Positions 1-11,522 of a stretch of DNA of 64,000 bases are shown here, in pieces. The stretch covers positions 2,928,501 through 2,992,500 of the forward strand of contig JAVUNC010000004.1 of assembly GCA_032173965.1 (NCBI GenBank), written 5' to 3'. Made by a program: the position numbers and the translations under genes. The stretch's first letter is position 1; the number at the start of each line of letters is the position of its first letter. Under the pieces are notes generated by a model, which saw only the letters and a program-made list of their open reading frames with translations, had not been told where the DNA came from and searched no databases. Source of the DNA: Sitta carolinensis (Eukaryota; Chordata; Aves; Passeriformes; Sittidae).

Positions 1-840
1 GCCCTGCCCAACACCAGGCACAGGAGAGAGGCAGCCCTGGGGTGGATGAAGGCTCTGATGAAGGTTTAGGGATGAAGGCACATGAGGCTGTGGAATCACA
101 TCTCCTGTGTTACATGGGCCTGAACAGGAATAAACCACCAAGTCACACTTGAAAGGGCTCTGATAGACCTTCCCCTCCTACCTCCAAACCCCCGTAGACA
201 GAGCTATTTAACACAGCTACAAAAATAGCACCCAGACTGCCCTGCTGTGCCAGACAAAGCACAAACATCTGGCAGGCAACAGATCTTGTCCCCAAAAACT
301 TAGCAGGAGGTTTGTGGGTAGCTCAATTCTAGATCCACATGTCCCAGGACCCAGGGAAGTATTTTATCCTCTGTTCAATGCTGATTCTCCCAGGAATGTA
401 GGAAAAGCTATTCCTGCCCACAAACTAAGAGGGCAGGAATTTCCAACTCAGGAAAGCACGATGCCCAGCCTGGATTTTAGTACTCAGATGTGAAGAATCA
501 CAGGCTGTACCCGAGAGTCACGAGTGACACCGTTAAAAGGGAAATTCATATTAAATAAAAATGCAAAGCAGCCCTTTGAGTGGAAACAATTCCCGGTGTG
601 AAAGGAAAGTGGAGGCTGCGCCGTCGCTCAGCTGTCTCTGCACTCACGGCTCCTTTTGAATTCAGTGTTGGTACAAAAACACACTCCCACCTGGGACTCG
701 CTTCCCCCACGTCTCTCCCTCGCTGGGAGGCTCCCAAAACCCTGGAGAGCCTGCACAGGTAAAGGGATGTGCGTGGTTTCCATGGGATGCTCCTGGCTTT
801 GCACTGAAAACCTCATTGTCCTGCCATTATATCCATCAGG

Positions 841-990
841 GAATCATGGAATGGTTTGAGTTGGAAAGGACTTCATAATCATTTAGTTCCAACTTCCTGC
901 CAAGGGCAGGGGCACTTCCACTATTTCAGGTTGCTCCAGCCTGGCATTGGACACTTCCAGGGATGGGGCAGCCACAGCTCCTCAGGGCAT
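841..990 (-). mobile_element. CR1 LINE 3' fragment
   Basis: Reads GAATCATGGAATGGTTTGAG at the 3'-terminal end, then the CCTGCCAAGGGCAGGGGCAC and GGGGCAGCCACAGCTCCTC blocks; truncated after about 150 bp. Confidence 0.85.
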
Positions 991-1763
991 GGACGATGCT
1001 TTGTGGATGGGGCTTCATCCCAGGTGTGGTTCCCAACCCACCACGACGCAGGTATCCACATCCAAGCCTCCTCTCCAGGGCCCCCCTGCAGCTCGTGGTG
1101 AAATCTTCAGGCAGCCAGCGGAGGCTCCAGTGGCTTTTCCCGGGAGCTGCCTCCCACCTGTGGGTGTAGGAGGGGCTGAACACAAGCCCAGCCCGGCGGA
1201 GCCTCTGCCCTATCCTCACCCGACCCCTCAATGCACACACGGCTCGCTCCGGGAGCTCTCCTCAGCCGCTCCCTGCCTGTCCTGTCCGCGCCGCGGAGAC
1301 GCCTCCTTTGGGACTGCAGCACTTGCTGGGATCACAGGAGGGATCACAGGAGGACAGAGCCCTGGATGGCGTGCTGGTGCCGAGGGCAGCCGGGGGCTCT
1401 TCACGCCTGATGGGATTTCCTCACGGAAAACAAACACGTGTGTGCAGGGCAGAGATGGAGACAAACACCTGAGCACAGCAGCTCGTCCTGCAGCAAAAGC
1501 AGCGGCATCAGCAAAGGTGGGAGCGCGCTGTGCTGGACTCCCGCAGTTTCCCTGAGCGATGGCTCTCAAATTGCATTAGCGAGTGAGATTGTCCCCAGAG
1601 GGCTCGGAATGAGGAAATCCTGGGAGTGAAGGCACCGCGGGGACCAAAATCCACCTGGCAGCTCGCTGACAGCTGCTCTGGCTCTGGGGCACAGGCTGGG
1701 GACTCCTGCAAACTCAGCTGGAGGCTGCGAAATGCAGACACAACCCAACATCTCATCCAGCGC
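991..1763. other. Unique, moderately GC-rich DNA
   Basis: CpGs are frequent at about 1185-1310 and 1480-1560. Overlapping ORFs in several frames share no motif I recognise and are attributed to base composition. Confidence 0.5.
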
Positions 1764-2135
1764 TGCTGGGAAAGGGGCTCAGCCTGGAGAAAAGGAGGCT
1801 CTGGGGAGCCTGTGGCTCTGCACAGCTCCCTGACAGGAGGGGGAAACAGGGGATGTCGGGCTCTGCTCCCAGGGAACAAGGGTCAGGAAAAGGGGAAATG
1901 GCCTCAAGTTGTGCCAGAGGAAGTTTAGATTGAATATTAGGAGATGAAGAAAAAAAAGTCTTCAAGGAAAGGGTAGTAAGGCACTGGAACAGACCATGGG
2001 CAGTGATGGAGTCCCCATCCCTGTGGGATTAAAGAGCCCTGTGGATCTTGGGTCACCGGTGGCCTTGGTAGTGCTGTGGGAAGAGTTGGACTGGATGCTC
2101 TTTTCCAACCTTAGCAATTCTCTGGCTCTGTGCTC
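1764..2135 (+). mobile_element. CR1 LINE 3' fragment
   Basis: Begins GGGAAAGGGGCTCAGCCTGG, passes GGCCTCAAGTTGTGCCAG and GTTTAGATTGAATATTAGG, and ends TTTTCCAACCTTAGCAATTC. This tail type differs from the AACCCAAACCATTCT class. About 370 bp. Confidence 0.85.
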
Positions 2136-2674
2136 TAATGAAGGAATCTGAGCTGTTTCCAAGCTGTGAGGAGCACTTAGGAGCTCTCCTCCAAGAGATT
2201 GAACATCCCAACTCTGCTCTCAGCAGTGAGAGCCCATGCTGGTTTTTATTCACCAGTTCCAGGTCCCACACACCCTGTCTTTATCTCTGGAACTGGGATT
2301 CAAAGTGGCTGCACAAGGTGACACCAGGAAATTTTCCTTCCTGCCACCCTGGCCAGTAGTGCTGGTTCTCTTAGAAGCCTTTGAGAATTTCACCCCAGGA
2401 ATTAGAGTTTATTTATTTATTTGAGAAAGCCTGTTTTGGATTTTTTTTTTTTGAGTGGACAGAAATCTTCCTGCCCACACACAAAGAAATAGAGTCGCGG
2501 CATGCTTTGAAAGATGCTGTTCCTGGGGTTTTCTCCCCAGGTTTGGGTTTTTCCTTTCGAAAATAAAAAGCACTTTTTTTGTGGCCACAGAACCACACAA
2601 TGAGACTGTTCCTGCACCAACTGAATATTCATTTAGTAATCACATTTGGAGTTTGCAAAGCAACTTATTGGAAC

Positions 2675-2884
2675 TATTGGTTGGAACGGGCATTAAAGAA
2701 TATTGCATTCCACCCCCTGCCATGGGCAGGGACAATTTCCATTGTCCCAGGTTGCTCCAAGCCCTGTCCAACCTGGCATTTCCAGGGATCCAGGGGCAGC
2801 CACAGCTTCTCTGGGCACCCTATGCCAGGGCCTGCCCACCCTCACAGGGATGAAATTACCCACAATATCTAATTTAAATTGTTC
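2675..2884 (-). mobile_element. CR1 LINE 3' fragment
   Basis: The terminal tail is eroded; the internal CCATGGGCAGGGACAATTTCC, TTGCTCCAAGCCCTGTCC and CCACCCTCACAGGGATGAA blocks are clear. Confidence 0.8.
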
Positions 2885-3374
2885 CATAGAGCCTGACCCC
2901 AGAGCCCCCCCGTGCCTCTATAACTGCTGTGATTCCCACACAGAGCCTGGAACACGCTGGATTTCTGCAGCAATCAGACTGGGCAGCTCCAAATGTCACA
3001 GGTGCTCACAAAGGGAACGACTGCACCTTGAAAGCATCTGAGTAACCAAGAGAGTCATTCAGTTCAGAGAAGAGGCTGATATTTAAGCTACAGATGGAGA
3101 AAAATTATGTCAAGAGCATGGTTCAAACCACTGCAGTTTAAATAACCTCCTCCAGGCAGCTTTGGTAAACACAATGCCATAAAGGAGCCCTTGTGCTGCC
3201 CACGGAGAGCTCTGAAGGCAGCAAATGACAGTGGTGGGTCACAGGGAGGATTCCTCTGCTCCTGCCCTGCTCCTCTAGCAAAGGGAAGCTGCTCACAGGC
3301 AGTACAGCCTGGCTGCTACTCCTGATCCAGGAGAATGCTGCTGTAAAGGAAGGATTCCTCCCTAGAGCCACCTG

Positions 3375-3464
3375 GGGGAGTGGAAAGTGTCCCTGCCCGT
3401 GCAGGGGCTTGGACTGGATGGTCTTTAGGGTTCCTTCCCACCCAGACCACTCTGTGGTTCTAGG
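3375..3464 (+). mobile_element. CR1 3' terminal fragment
   Basis: About 90 bp ending TTCCTTCCCACCCAGACCAC then TCTGTGGTTCTAGG. Confidence 0.75.
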
Positions 3465-3582
3465 AATCGAGGCTCAGGTCTTACACAAAACGTGCAATAA
3501 TCTTTAGTGATGGTTAATCCTCCCCTCCTCTCAGTGCCTTTATTTCTCTTCTCCTGCAGACCAGAAGCTCTGCAAACAGAAT

Positions 3583-3760
3583 CCAGAATGGGTTTGGGTT
3601 GGAAGGGACCTTAAAGCTCATCCCATTCCAACCCCTGCCATGGGCAGGGACACCTTCCTCTACCCCAGGGTGCTCCAAGCCCTGTCCAGCCTGGCTTTGG
3701 ACACTTCCAGGGATGCAGTGGCAGCCACAGCTTCTCTGTGTCAGGGCAGACCTGGATGCT
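3583..3760 (-). mobile_element. CR1 LINE 3' fragment
   Basis: Well-preserved GGTTTGGGTTGGAAGGGACC start and intact CCATGGGCAGGGACACCTTC. It lies about 120 bp from the opposite-strand fragment ending at 3464. Confidence 0.85.
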
Positions 3761-4496
3761 CTCCCTGGCCTCCATAAAGCCTCCCCTCAGCCTCGTTAGC
3801 TCCAGCATATCATTATCGTTTTAATTGCCCAAACTCGAATGCTTGTAATACCTTTATTAGATTGCACTCATCCCCCAGTGCCAGACACAGCCTGATTTAA
3901 CAGGTCCAGTGCTGCATTTATGAGCAAGCCTGAGCACAGCCTCTTTCATTACTGTCTGAAGGTAATTCCTCTTGATCCAAAACTTCCTGTGGCCTGGAGT
4001 GATATGCAGGAAGGCAGAGAAGGGAAAACTGCCAGGCAGGTTAAAGCACCCAGCTGGGGAGCTGGAGCACTCCTGCCCTGTCCTGGAGCTCCCCACCTCC
4101 ACTGGAAGCAGCCAGAGGGAATTTGGGAGGCTTCCAGATGCACAACCTGCAGCAACAACTCTCACCTGCCTTGATCTTTGCAAACCAGATCCCAAACTGA
4201 GGTGGACTGAGCTGAGGTGTTGAACAGCGTCCCTGGCTCTGCCGTGCCCCACATGTGCAGCAAATGTTTGGATCCTCAGGGCAGGGAATCTTCATGGTGT
4301 GGAGACAGTGCCTGAGGGGATTGGACGGAGTTTGAGGGGGAGTTTTGACAGCCCATGCAGGGGAAAACAAGGTTTAAAGGCCAGTATCTTGGTCAACTTG
4401 TCATTTTATATCTGTAAAACAGAAGAGGGAAAGGATTCTCCATGATGGATCCTCAATTCTAATTAAGGGCAGCCCTGATTTCTGCTCTCTGTGAGC

Positions 4497-4713
4497 AGGG
4501 AGAGGGCCCAGCAATGGCTGGAGCTGTGTCAGGAGAGGGTTAGGCTGGATATTGGGAAAAGGTTCTTCGTCAGAGGATGTTTGGGCACTGAACAGGCTCC
4601 CCAAGGAGTTTGGGGCAATCTGGGAGAGTGGAACGAGTTCCTGCCCATGGCAGGAGTTGGAATGAGAGGAGCTTTAAGGTCTCCCCCCACCCAAACCATT
4701 CTGGGATCCTGTA
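4497..4713 (+). mobile_element. CR1 LINE 3' fragment
   Basis: Contains GGGTTAGGCTGGATATTGGG and ends CCCACCCAAACCATTCTGGG. The first 40 bp are less certain. Confidence 0.8.
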
Positions 4714-5386
4714 ACAGCATCCCAGTTTTTCAAGGCACTACAACCTCAGCATCTTCAGTATCTGAAGCAAACACCACAGGCAGTATCTATTTTAGACCAT
4801 ATTATTCAGTTTCAATACCTTTCAACTACGGTTTTCTTTCTTTTTAATTGCAACTCCACTTTGGGATTAGTGATTTTATTTTATGATGGGATATTAAGAG
4901 TATGCAGCCAGCCTTTTTTTTTTTTTTTCCTCTTTTCTAGTCCAAGCCAGTATTCAGAAGAATAGATTAATTATTAAATACACACAAGCACTGGAAACAC
5001 AGGAAACTCTCAGCCATTATCCTATGAAGACAATGCCAATGCAAACACTGTAATAAAATATTCTTCACTGAAATCAACACTAATTTTCCCAGGCAATCAA
5101 ATCCATCCCTGTGATCCTCCTCCCGGGGAAAACAGCAGCACAGCTAAATTCAGATCTTTGTGGCTCCATGCTTAAATTTGGCTCAGACACGCTGCAAATC
5201 AATGACTCCAGAAAGGTTTTCTAAGGAAAAAAAATTCCCAATGGGCAAAGTTTGCTACAGCCCAGAGCAGCTCTCCTGACACAGCAGCAAGGAGCCTCGG
5301 GCTGCATCCATCCGGGAATTCAGGACTGAAGCTGCCAGTTAGGAACTCGCTGAGGCCCCCACTGTTGGGACACAGCTCCTGGGTCC

Positions 5387-5914
5387 AAGGGGACAGTGCC
5401 CAGGGAGAGCTGAGCCCCAAGGGGACAGTGCCCAGGGAGAGCTGAGCCCCAAGGGGACAGTGCCCAGGGAGAGCTGAGCCCCAAGGGGACAGTGCCCAGG
5501 GAGAGTCAGCCCCAAGGGGACAGTGCCCAGGGAGAGTCAGCCCCAAGGGGACAGTGCCCAGGGACAGCTGAGCCCCAAGGGGACAGCGCCCAGGGAGAGC
5601 TGAGCCCCAAGGGGACAGTGCCCAGGGAGAGCTGAGCCCCAAGGGACAGTGCCCAGGGACAGCTGAGCCCAAGGGACATGCCCAGGACAGCTCAGCCCAA
5701 GGGGACAGTGCCCAGGGACAGCTGAGCCCCAAGGGGACAGTGCCCAGGGAGAGCTGAGCCCCAAGGGGACAGTGCCCAGGGAGAGTCAGCCCCAAGGGGA
5801 CAGTGCCCAGGGACAGCTGAGCCCCAAGGGGACAGTGCCCAGGGAGAGTCAGCCCCAAGGGGACAGTGCCAGGAGAGTCAGCCCCAAGGGGACAGTGCCC
5901 AGGGAGAGCTCAGC
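5387..5914. repeat. 31/32-bp minisatellite, about 17 copies
   Basis: Tandem array of a unit running GGGGACAGTGCCCAGGGAGA followed by GCTGAGCCCCAA (32 bp) or GTCAGCCCCAA (31 bp). Variant units carry GGGACAGCTG; the tenth is shortened and degraded (around 5672-5700). Because 31- and 32-bp units are mixed, a long ORF runs through part of the array on the minus strand, but its product is only a PLGAQLSLGTV-type repeat and I do not call it a gene. Confidence 0.95.
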
Positions 5915-6065
5915 CGTGAGCACACCCCCAGGGGACGATGCTGCCCCGGGTCTCTCACAAGCTCCTCTCTCACCCACCCACACTGGGGAGAAGGATGGGA
6001 CAGAGAAAGGGATGGAGCAGGTCTGGTCAGCTCCACGAGGAGGAGAGGACTTGTGACAGGGAGTA

Positions 6066-6200
6066 TTTTGGGCTGGAAAAGGCTTTTAAAGGCCTTCCAA
6101 ACTCCTGCAGTGAGTGGTGACATCTTCAACCAGATGAGGCTGCTCAGAGATCCACCCAACCTGAGCCTGAATGTTTTTAGGGATGGGGGAACCAGAACTT
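6066..6200 (-). mobile_element. CR1 LINE 3' fragment, second tail class
   Basis: TTTTGGGCTGGAAAAGGCTTTTAAAGG then a diverged stretch to TTTTTAGGGATGGGGGAACC; close to the 31/32-bp minisatellite. Confidence 0.6.
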
Positions 6201-6450
6201 CCATCTGTATGAAATTTGTGGATTTCCTATAACCAGGGGTGTGCTTGTGATTCACATGACACCCAGAAAACACCATTTTCTTGTCTCCAGAAAGTGCTGG
6301 TGCCTCTCTTTGATGTCCCTGAACTCTTACTCGGTAAGAGGATGAATAGATGATCCACTGATCAGGTGGATCATTTTTAAGGTGGGTGCAAACCCTCTAT
6401 GATTTCTTTAAGGACCTTGCAGTGCCTTGGCCTCAAGACCATGGCAAAAT

Positions 6451-7045
6451 AACACAATCATGGAAGATCAACCATTTCCCAACACTGCCAAGGCCACCAC
6501 TGACCCATGTCCCGAAGTGCCACATCCACGTGGCTTTTAAATCCCTCCAGGGATGGAGACTCCACCACTGCCCTGAGCAGCTGTGCCAGGGCTCAACAGC
6601 CCTTTTGGTGAGGAAATTATTCCTCATATCTAACCTTAATCTCTCCTGGGGATCTTGAGGCTGTTTCCCCTTGTCCCTGTCCCTGTTCCCTGGGAGCAGA
6701 GCCCAATCCCCCCTGGCTGTCCCCTGCTGTCAGGACTTGTGCAGAGCCAGAAGGGCCCCCTGAGCCTCCTCTGCTCCAGGCTGAGCCCCTTTCCAGCTCC
6801 CTCAGCCCCTCCTGGGGCTCCAGCCCCCTCCTCAGCTCCATTCCCTTCCCTGGCTCTGGCTCCTCCAGGTCTCTCCTGTCAGAGGATCCCAGTGCTGTCC
6901 CCAGCACAGGGGATGGGCACTGCCCTGGTCATGGTGGACACACATTTCCTGGGACAGCCCATGGACTTTTTGGCCTCCTAGGCACACCAGGCTCTTGTTC
7001 AGCTGCCTGTTGTCCATGGCACGAAGTTCCAGCCCCACCAGAGCA
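6451..7045 (-). mobile_element. CR1 LINE, longest fragment in the window
   Basis: From CACTGCCAAGGCCACCACTG through GGATGGAGACTCCACCACTG, CCTGAGCCTCCTCTGCTCC and GAGCCCCTTTCCAGCTCCC to GTTCAGCTGCCTGTTGTCC, a region further 5' in CR1 than any other copy here reaches. About 600 bp. No reverse-transcriptase reading frame is present. Confidence 0.8.
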
Positions 7046-7973
7046 GAGCTGGAGTCCCAGTCCAGCTTTCAGAACCCCCCCAGCCCTGTCCCAACCTGTC
7101 CCCCAGCCTACAGAGCAGTGACAGTGACAGTCCCTTGGCCAAGGCTGCGCCACAGGCTCAGAAACAGCCCAGCACCAAACTGACAGAGGCTGAACCATTT
7201 CTCCTTCCCATATCCACGGCCCAGATCAATCAACCTCTGCCATGGCTCCTCCTGTGAATCACTTCAGGGGGGTAACAGTGAAACCACTTCATAGGAAGCA
7301 GTTTTAAAAATGCCCTGCTCTGCATAAGAGGAGTTTGCCACAGAGAAGGGGGAGAAAAATTCAAGCATGTTCAGCATCTTATAGATTAATCCTAGGCCTA
7401 GAGCCAGGATAATTACTGCCAGAAGGAATAAAAGTAACATAAATATAGGTTAACACACAAAGGGTCCCGTTTGCAAGGCTTTACACATCACCAGCTCACA
7501 GGCGGATTTGTAAATTTAATTATAGAAAGATTTATAAAAGCAGGTAATACCCAAAGGGTCGTAAAAATAATTTTACTACGGTGAAGAGAACAAAACAAAA
7601 ATAAAAAAATAAAAGAAACTCCAAACATTTTAAATTAAGTAGGGCATCTGATGGATCTCCTGAAGCCCTTCCGCAGGATTCAGCCCAGACTGCCAGAGCA
7701 GCATCCGCCACAGCCTTCCAGAAATGCCATTTCCAGAGGAGAGCAGATAAGTCACTCTGACAGCCTTGTGACCTTCCAGAACTGATGTGCTTAAAAAAAA
7801 AAAAATCTCTTTTTGTAGAGGGTGCTCCTGGTATGGTCAAAGCCTTGTTAGGATGGGGGAGGACAATTCCAAAACACCTTTGCTGCAGGGCACGGTGAAA
7901 TCCCTGGAATTGCTGGTTCCCATCAGGATTAATGGTGCTTTTCTGCCAAGGACAGCTCTGGGGAGGATGATGG

Positions 7974-8056
7974 TACCCTGCCCATGGCAGGGGGTTGGAA
8001 TGAGATGATTTTTAAGGTCCCTTCCAACCCAAACCGTTCTGTGACTCTATGATTAA
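7974..8056 (+). mobile_element. CR1 3' terminal fragment
   Basis: CCCATGGCAGGGGGTTGGAA to CCCAAACCGTTCTGTGACTC plus a TATGATT tail. Confidence 0.8.
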
Positions 8057-8548
8057 ATATCACTGGGATGGATTTAGGTTCTGAATGAGCTGTTGCCAGT
8101 GAAGGGAAAAGTAAGAACAGGAGCTATGCAAGCAACTCAGCATGGAAAAAGAGGGATATTCTCTGCCAACCATGCTACAAGAGTGTTAAACTCTCCTTCT
8201 ATGAAGAAAAATGAAATACTGTTATAAGGTGTGGACAGGGCAGGAACAGGGAGGAGAATTCCATTCTGGGATCTCCTGGGCTCTCCACTAAAATACAACC
8301 GACCTTAGAAACTTGAAATTGTAACCCTTACCTATAAACCCCGTTTCTGGTGTATAAACCACATTTCTGACCTACCCAATGCTTTCTGCTCCTGGAGTAG
8401 CTTCCTGAAAGATGCCTGGGAGTGATGCAGGTGCTAAACAGAGCTTTTGTCAGTCCAGCAAAACTCACTGTCACTTTTAAATTCATCCTTTGGGGACTTC
8501 AAACACTTCTGGCTGGAATCCTCTGCTGTTCTGCTACCCCCATGCCTA

Positions 8549-8577
8549 GTGTGTGTGTGTGTGTGGTGTGTGTGTGA
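8549..8577. repeat. (GT)n microsatellite
   Basis: GT/TG run with one GG interruption, inside otherwise unique sequence. Confidence 0.9.
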
Positions 8578-9119
8578 GGAGAAAATGTTCAGGATGCTGA
8601 ATGCCTGTAAAAAGCCATTTCAAAGGATCACAGACAAGAATTTTTTCGGTCTGAAAATACACATTTATTAGGAAGAAAACTTAAGGGGTTACAAACATCA
8701 TAAATAAGATGTAGTGTGACAAAAAACCCCAGGACTGAGCACTGAATCTCTGGGACAGGGGGACAGCACCCTCCACTTTGCCATGATCAGCATCGGTTCT
8801 GCACAGGCTGCTCTTGGAATCTCGTTTCACACCAGTGGTTCCTGTGCACAAAGATCCAGGCTGGACATTCCAAACCTTTGTTGTGTGTAAATCTGTTCCT
8901 ACAGCTTGAAAACCTCCACACAGGACAGCAGAGCTGTCTGCAAGAGCGTGGTTTAAATACACATCAATGTATATTAAGGTATGTAGTGAACGATCCATCT
9001 GCCTTGGGAAGGCCAGGAAGAAGTGGCATTATGGGATGACACAGGATGGAAGGGGATGCAGCAATGGGAATGTAAATTAAATCTCAGTATCAAGGAAGTG
9101 CCACTAAATCAGAGGCTGC

Positions 9120-9340
9120 CGTGCAGACGGAGCCGGGAGGAGCCCGGTCCCCCTGGGCCGTGTAAAACTGGATTAGGCGTGAACTTCAAACCCAGCGTGA
9201 TGGGCAATAATCCTAGGCTGGCAGAAAGGGATCAAAGCTAATTTCTCTAACTTCCTTAATCTTCTGCGGAGATGTCTGAACTCGGGAGACACAGCAGGCT
9301 GGGAGTTAAAGCCCCGCTCTGGCAGGGGGTTCAGCAGCGG
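9120..9340. promoter_or_regulatory. Candidate intronic enhancer with bicoid-type homeodomain sites
   Basis: Unique CpG-bearing sequence with GGATTAGG (9172), TAATCCTAGG (9210), TTAATCTT (9257) and a GATCAAAG TCF/LEF-type core (9230). Motif clustering only; conservation not testable here. Confidence 0.25.
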
Positions 9341-9410
9341 CTGAGGGAGAACAGAGCATGCCAAAACCCCTGGGGAGTGGAGTTATTGCTGATGAGCTTT
9401 TAGAAAATCA

Positions 9411-9457
9411 GGGAATCACAGGATGGACTGGAAGGGACTTTAAAAATCATCTCATTC
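9411..9457 (-). mobile_element. CR1 3' terminal fragment, left arm of inverted pair
   Basis: Only the last 47 bp of a CR1 (AATCACAGGATGGACTGGAA ...), directly abutting a plus-strand CR1. Confidence 0.7.
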
Positions 9458-9592
9458 ATCCCTGGAAGTGCTCAAGGCCAGGTTGGATGGTGCTTCGAGC
9501 ACGAGGTATCCCTGCCCATGGCAGAGGGGTGGAACAAGAGGGGGTTTAAGGTCCCTTCCAACCCAAACCATTCTGATTTCATGATTCTCTGT
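9458..9592 (+). mobile_element. CR1 3' fragment, right arm of inverted pair
   Basis: Starts ATCCCTGGAAGTGCTCAAGG and ends CCAAACCATTCTGATTTC ATGATTC. Its terminal 45 bp are complementary to the adjoining left fragment. Confidence 0.85.
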
Positions 9593-9660
9593 CTCTATAC
9601 CTGGATCATCTCTGTTGACATAAAATTCCAGAAACTTAAAGTAACCCAAGCAAACAACAG

Positions 9661-9678
9661 AAAAAAAAAAAAAAAAAA
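9661..9678. repeat. Poly(A) tract
   Basis: A run of about 18 bases, followed by A-rich unique sequence to about 9860. Confidence 0.9.
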
Positions 9679-10053
9679 TCCACTTCTTCCCACATTAAAT
9701 GAAACAGATTGAGCCAAGCACTGGAACATCTCACCACCCATAAAAACCTTTCATACCTAAAAAACAAAAAAAGGAAAGAACAAAATTAAATAAATAGTAA
9801 TGCTCAAATCTTAACAAAACCATTATTAATCAATAAAAGCTTAAATGATGAAATAAAAAGAGGCAGTTCAGGGATCCCTGAAGGGGTGGCAGAGCTCATC
9901 CCACCAAAGGTTCAGTGCCTGAAATGCAGATCCAGTCAAAACTGGAGCCAAAAGGTCAGGATTTCTAGGAGAGGACACATAGCAGGGTCAGGGACTGAGA
10001 GGGAGCCAAGACCAGCAGCTGTGACTGGGCACCTCACTTGGAATCACTTAAGT

Positions 10054-10232
10054 GATTCAATCATTAATGCTGGAAAAATCTATCAGGTCACTGAGTCCCC
10101 CAGCACTGCTCCCCATGTGCCCAGGTGCCACATCCAGTGGCTTTGAAATCCCTTCAGGGATGGGGATTCCACCATGGGCAGCCTGTTCCAGTGCCTGAGC
10201 ACCCTTCCAGTGAAGGAACAGATAAATGAAGT
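10054..10232 (-). mobile_element. CR1 LINE 3' fragment, second tail class
   Basis: Contains CACTGCTCCCCATGTGCCC, TGCCACATCCAGTGGC and GGGCAGCCTGTTCCAGTGCC. Confidence 0.75.
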
Positions 10233-11122
10233 CAGCTGGAATTAAAAAATCCCAGCAGTGCAAATTAACCATTCCAAAGCCTTTAAGAAAATAATTGTCC
10301 AGGTGGGTGCCAACAGATTGGTAACTACATCTTAAACTGGGACAGGAATTGGGATTTCTGGTTTGGGATGAGATCCTTCCACACTCAGTGCTCCCTCTGT
10401 GCTGCTAAAAGGATGCTAGTAACAGATAAACCCAGAGCTTCAGGAGAAATAGGCTACTTTGAGGTGTAAATCAGCTCTTACACTGCAGTCTACAAATGAT
10501 TCTGCTGGATAAAAAGCACAAGAAATTAAGTACAAAGAGGCTCAATCACCTCAAATAACGATTAGCCATAAGTGGATACATTATACCACAGACATGTCTC
10601 TGCTCTGTTAAATATTAATTTAAATGGACACATTTTAAAAGACATATAATAGGGATAAGCAGTTTTTGTTAAAGGAGAGCAACTCCTGTTAGTAAGAAAG
10701 GAACAACTCAGAGGAGAGCAGAATGAAGGATTTCAAGCAAGAACAGTCCAAGCATAAGAAAAATATAGATACAGTAACTTGATACCATTATATGCATGTA
10801 CACATGTGCATTCAGTGCAGCTTCTCTAAATAATTCCTTAAAATCTCGAATTGAAAGCTAAATAAGATAATACAGTGCTGGTCTCCAGATCTGTGAGATC
10901 ATTCAGCTTTACAAGATGACTCCAGAATGGAGCAACACTGAGCTAAAACACACGTGGAGCTGAAAGCAGCCTGGCTTTGGCTGCAACTTGAGGCAGCCTC
11001 AGTGGCTGCCACTGCAGAATGTGCAGAGAGCTCTCTCCAAGCTTCACACACCCCCCCAAATAAATCCTGTGCCAAAACACAGCAAATACTCTGTCAGAGA
11101 CCAAGCTCTAAAGATGTTTGGC

Positions 11123-11149
11123 TTTTTTTTTTTTTTTTTTTTTTTTTTT
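11123..11149. repeat. Poly(T) tract, 27 bases
   Basis: Uninterrupted T run; no retroelement recognised next to it. Confidence 0.95.
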
Positions 11150-11357
11150 AGTTTATTTTCTTCCTTAAGTTCGAGCTTGAGGAGTGCTTGGGAAGGGAAG
11201 TATCAGCTTGAGCACGTGCCCACCTTGCTTCCTCCACTGGTGGTATTATTATATTATTATTTTATTATTACATATAAATTTTCTGGCAGTAATTTACTGA
11301 GAAATTTGTACATTTGCCAATTACCTGTCAACACAAAACTTTATGTCATTCTTAGTT

Positions 11358-11522
11358 ATGGAATCATAGAATCACAAAATTATTGGATCAGGGACTGGTT
11401 TGGGTTGGATTAAAGTTCATCCAGTTCCACCCCCTGCCATGGGCAGGAACACCTCCCACTATCCCAGGCTGCTCCAAGCTGGCCTTGGACACTTCCAGGG
11501 GCAGCCACAACTTCTCAAGCAA
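11358..11522 (-). mobile_element. CR1 LINE 3' fragment
   Basis: GGAATCATAGAATCACAAAA start, a short insertion, then GGTTTGGGTTGGATTAAAG and CTGCCATGGGCAGGAACACC. Confidence 0.85.

Larger units (their letters stand above)
7046..9410. other. Mostly unique intron-like DNA
   Basis: Apart from a CR1 tail at 7974 and the GT repeat at 8549, no gene, RNA or repeat is recognised. On the minus strand an AATAAA lies near 8665; without an upstream exon it is not called as a polyadenylation site. Confidence 0.5.

Noticed and set aside
5199..5858. 219-codon minus-strand ORF
   Set aside because: Encoded by the 31/32-bp minisatellite; no domain and no exon signals.
5387..5914. CRISPR-like regular repeats
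   Set aside because: Units are contiguous with no spacers, and the genome is a bird's.
6451..7045. CR1 copy long enough to hold coding sequence
   Set aside because: It covers only the 3' region; no reverse-transcriptase motif is readable on either strand.
8660..8998. Possible 3' end of a minus-strand transcript (AATAAA near 8665 with a 105-codon ORF)
   Set aside because: The ORF has no recognisable domain, and the polyadenylation hexamer alone is common by chance.
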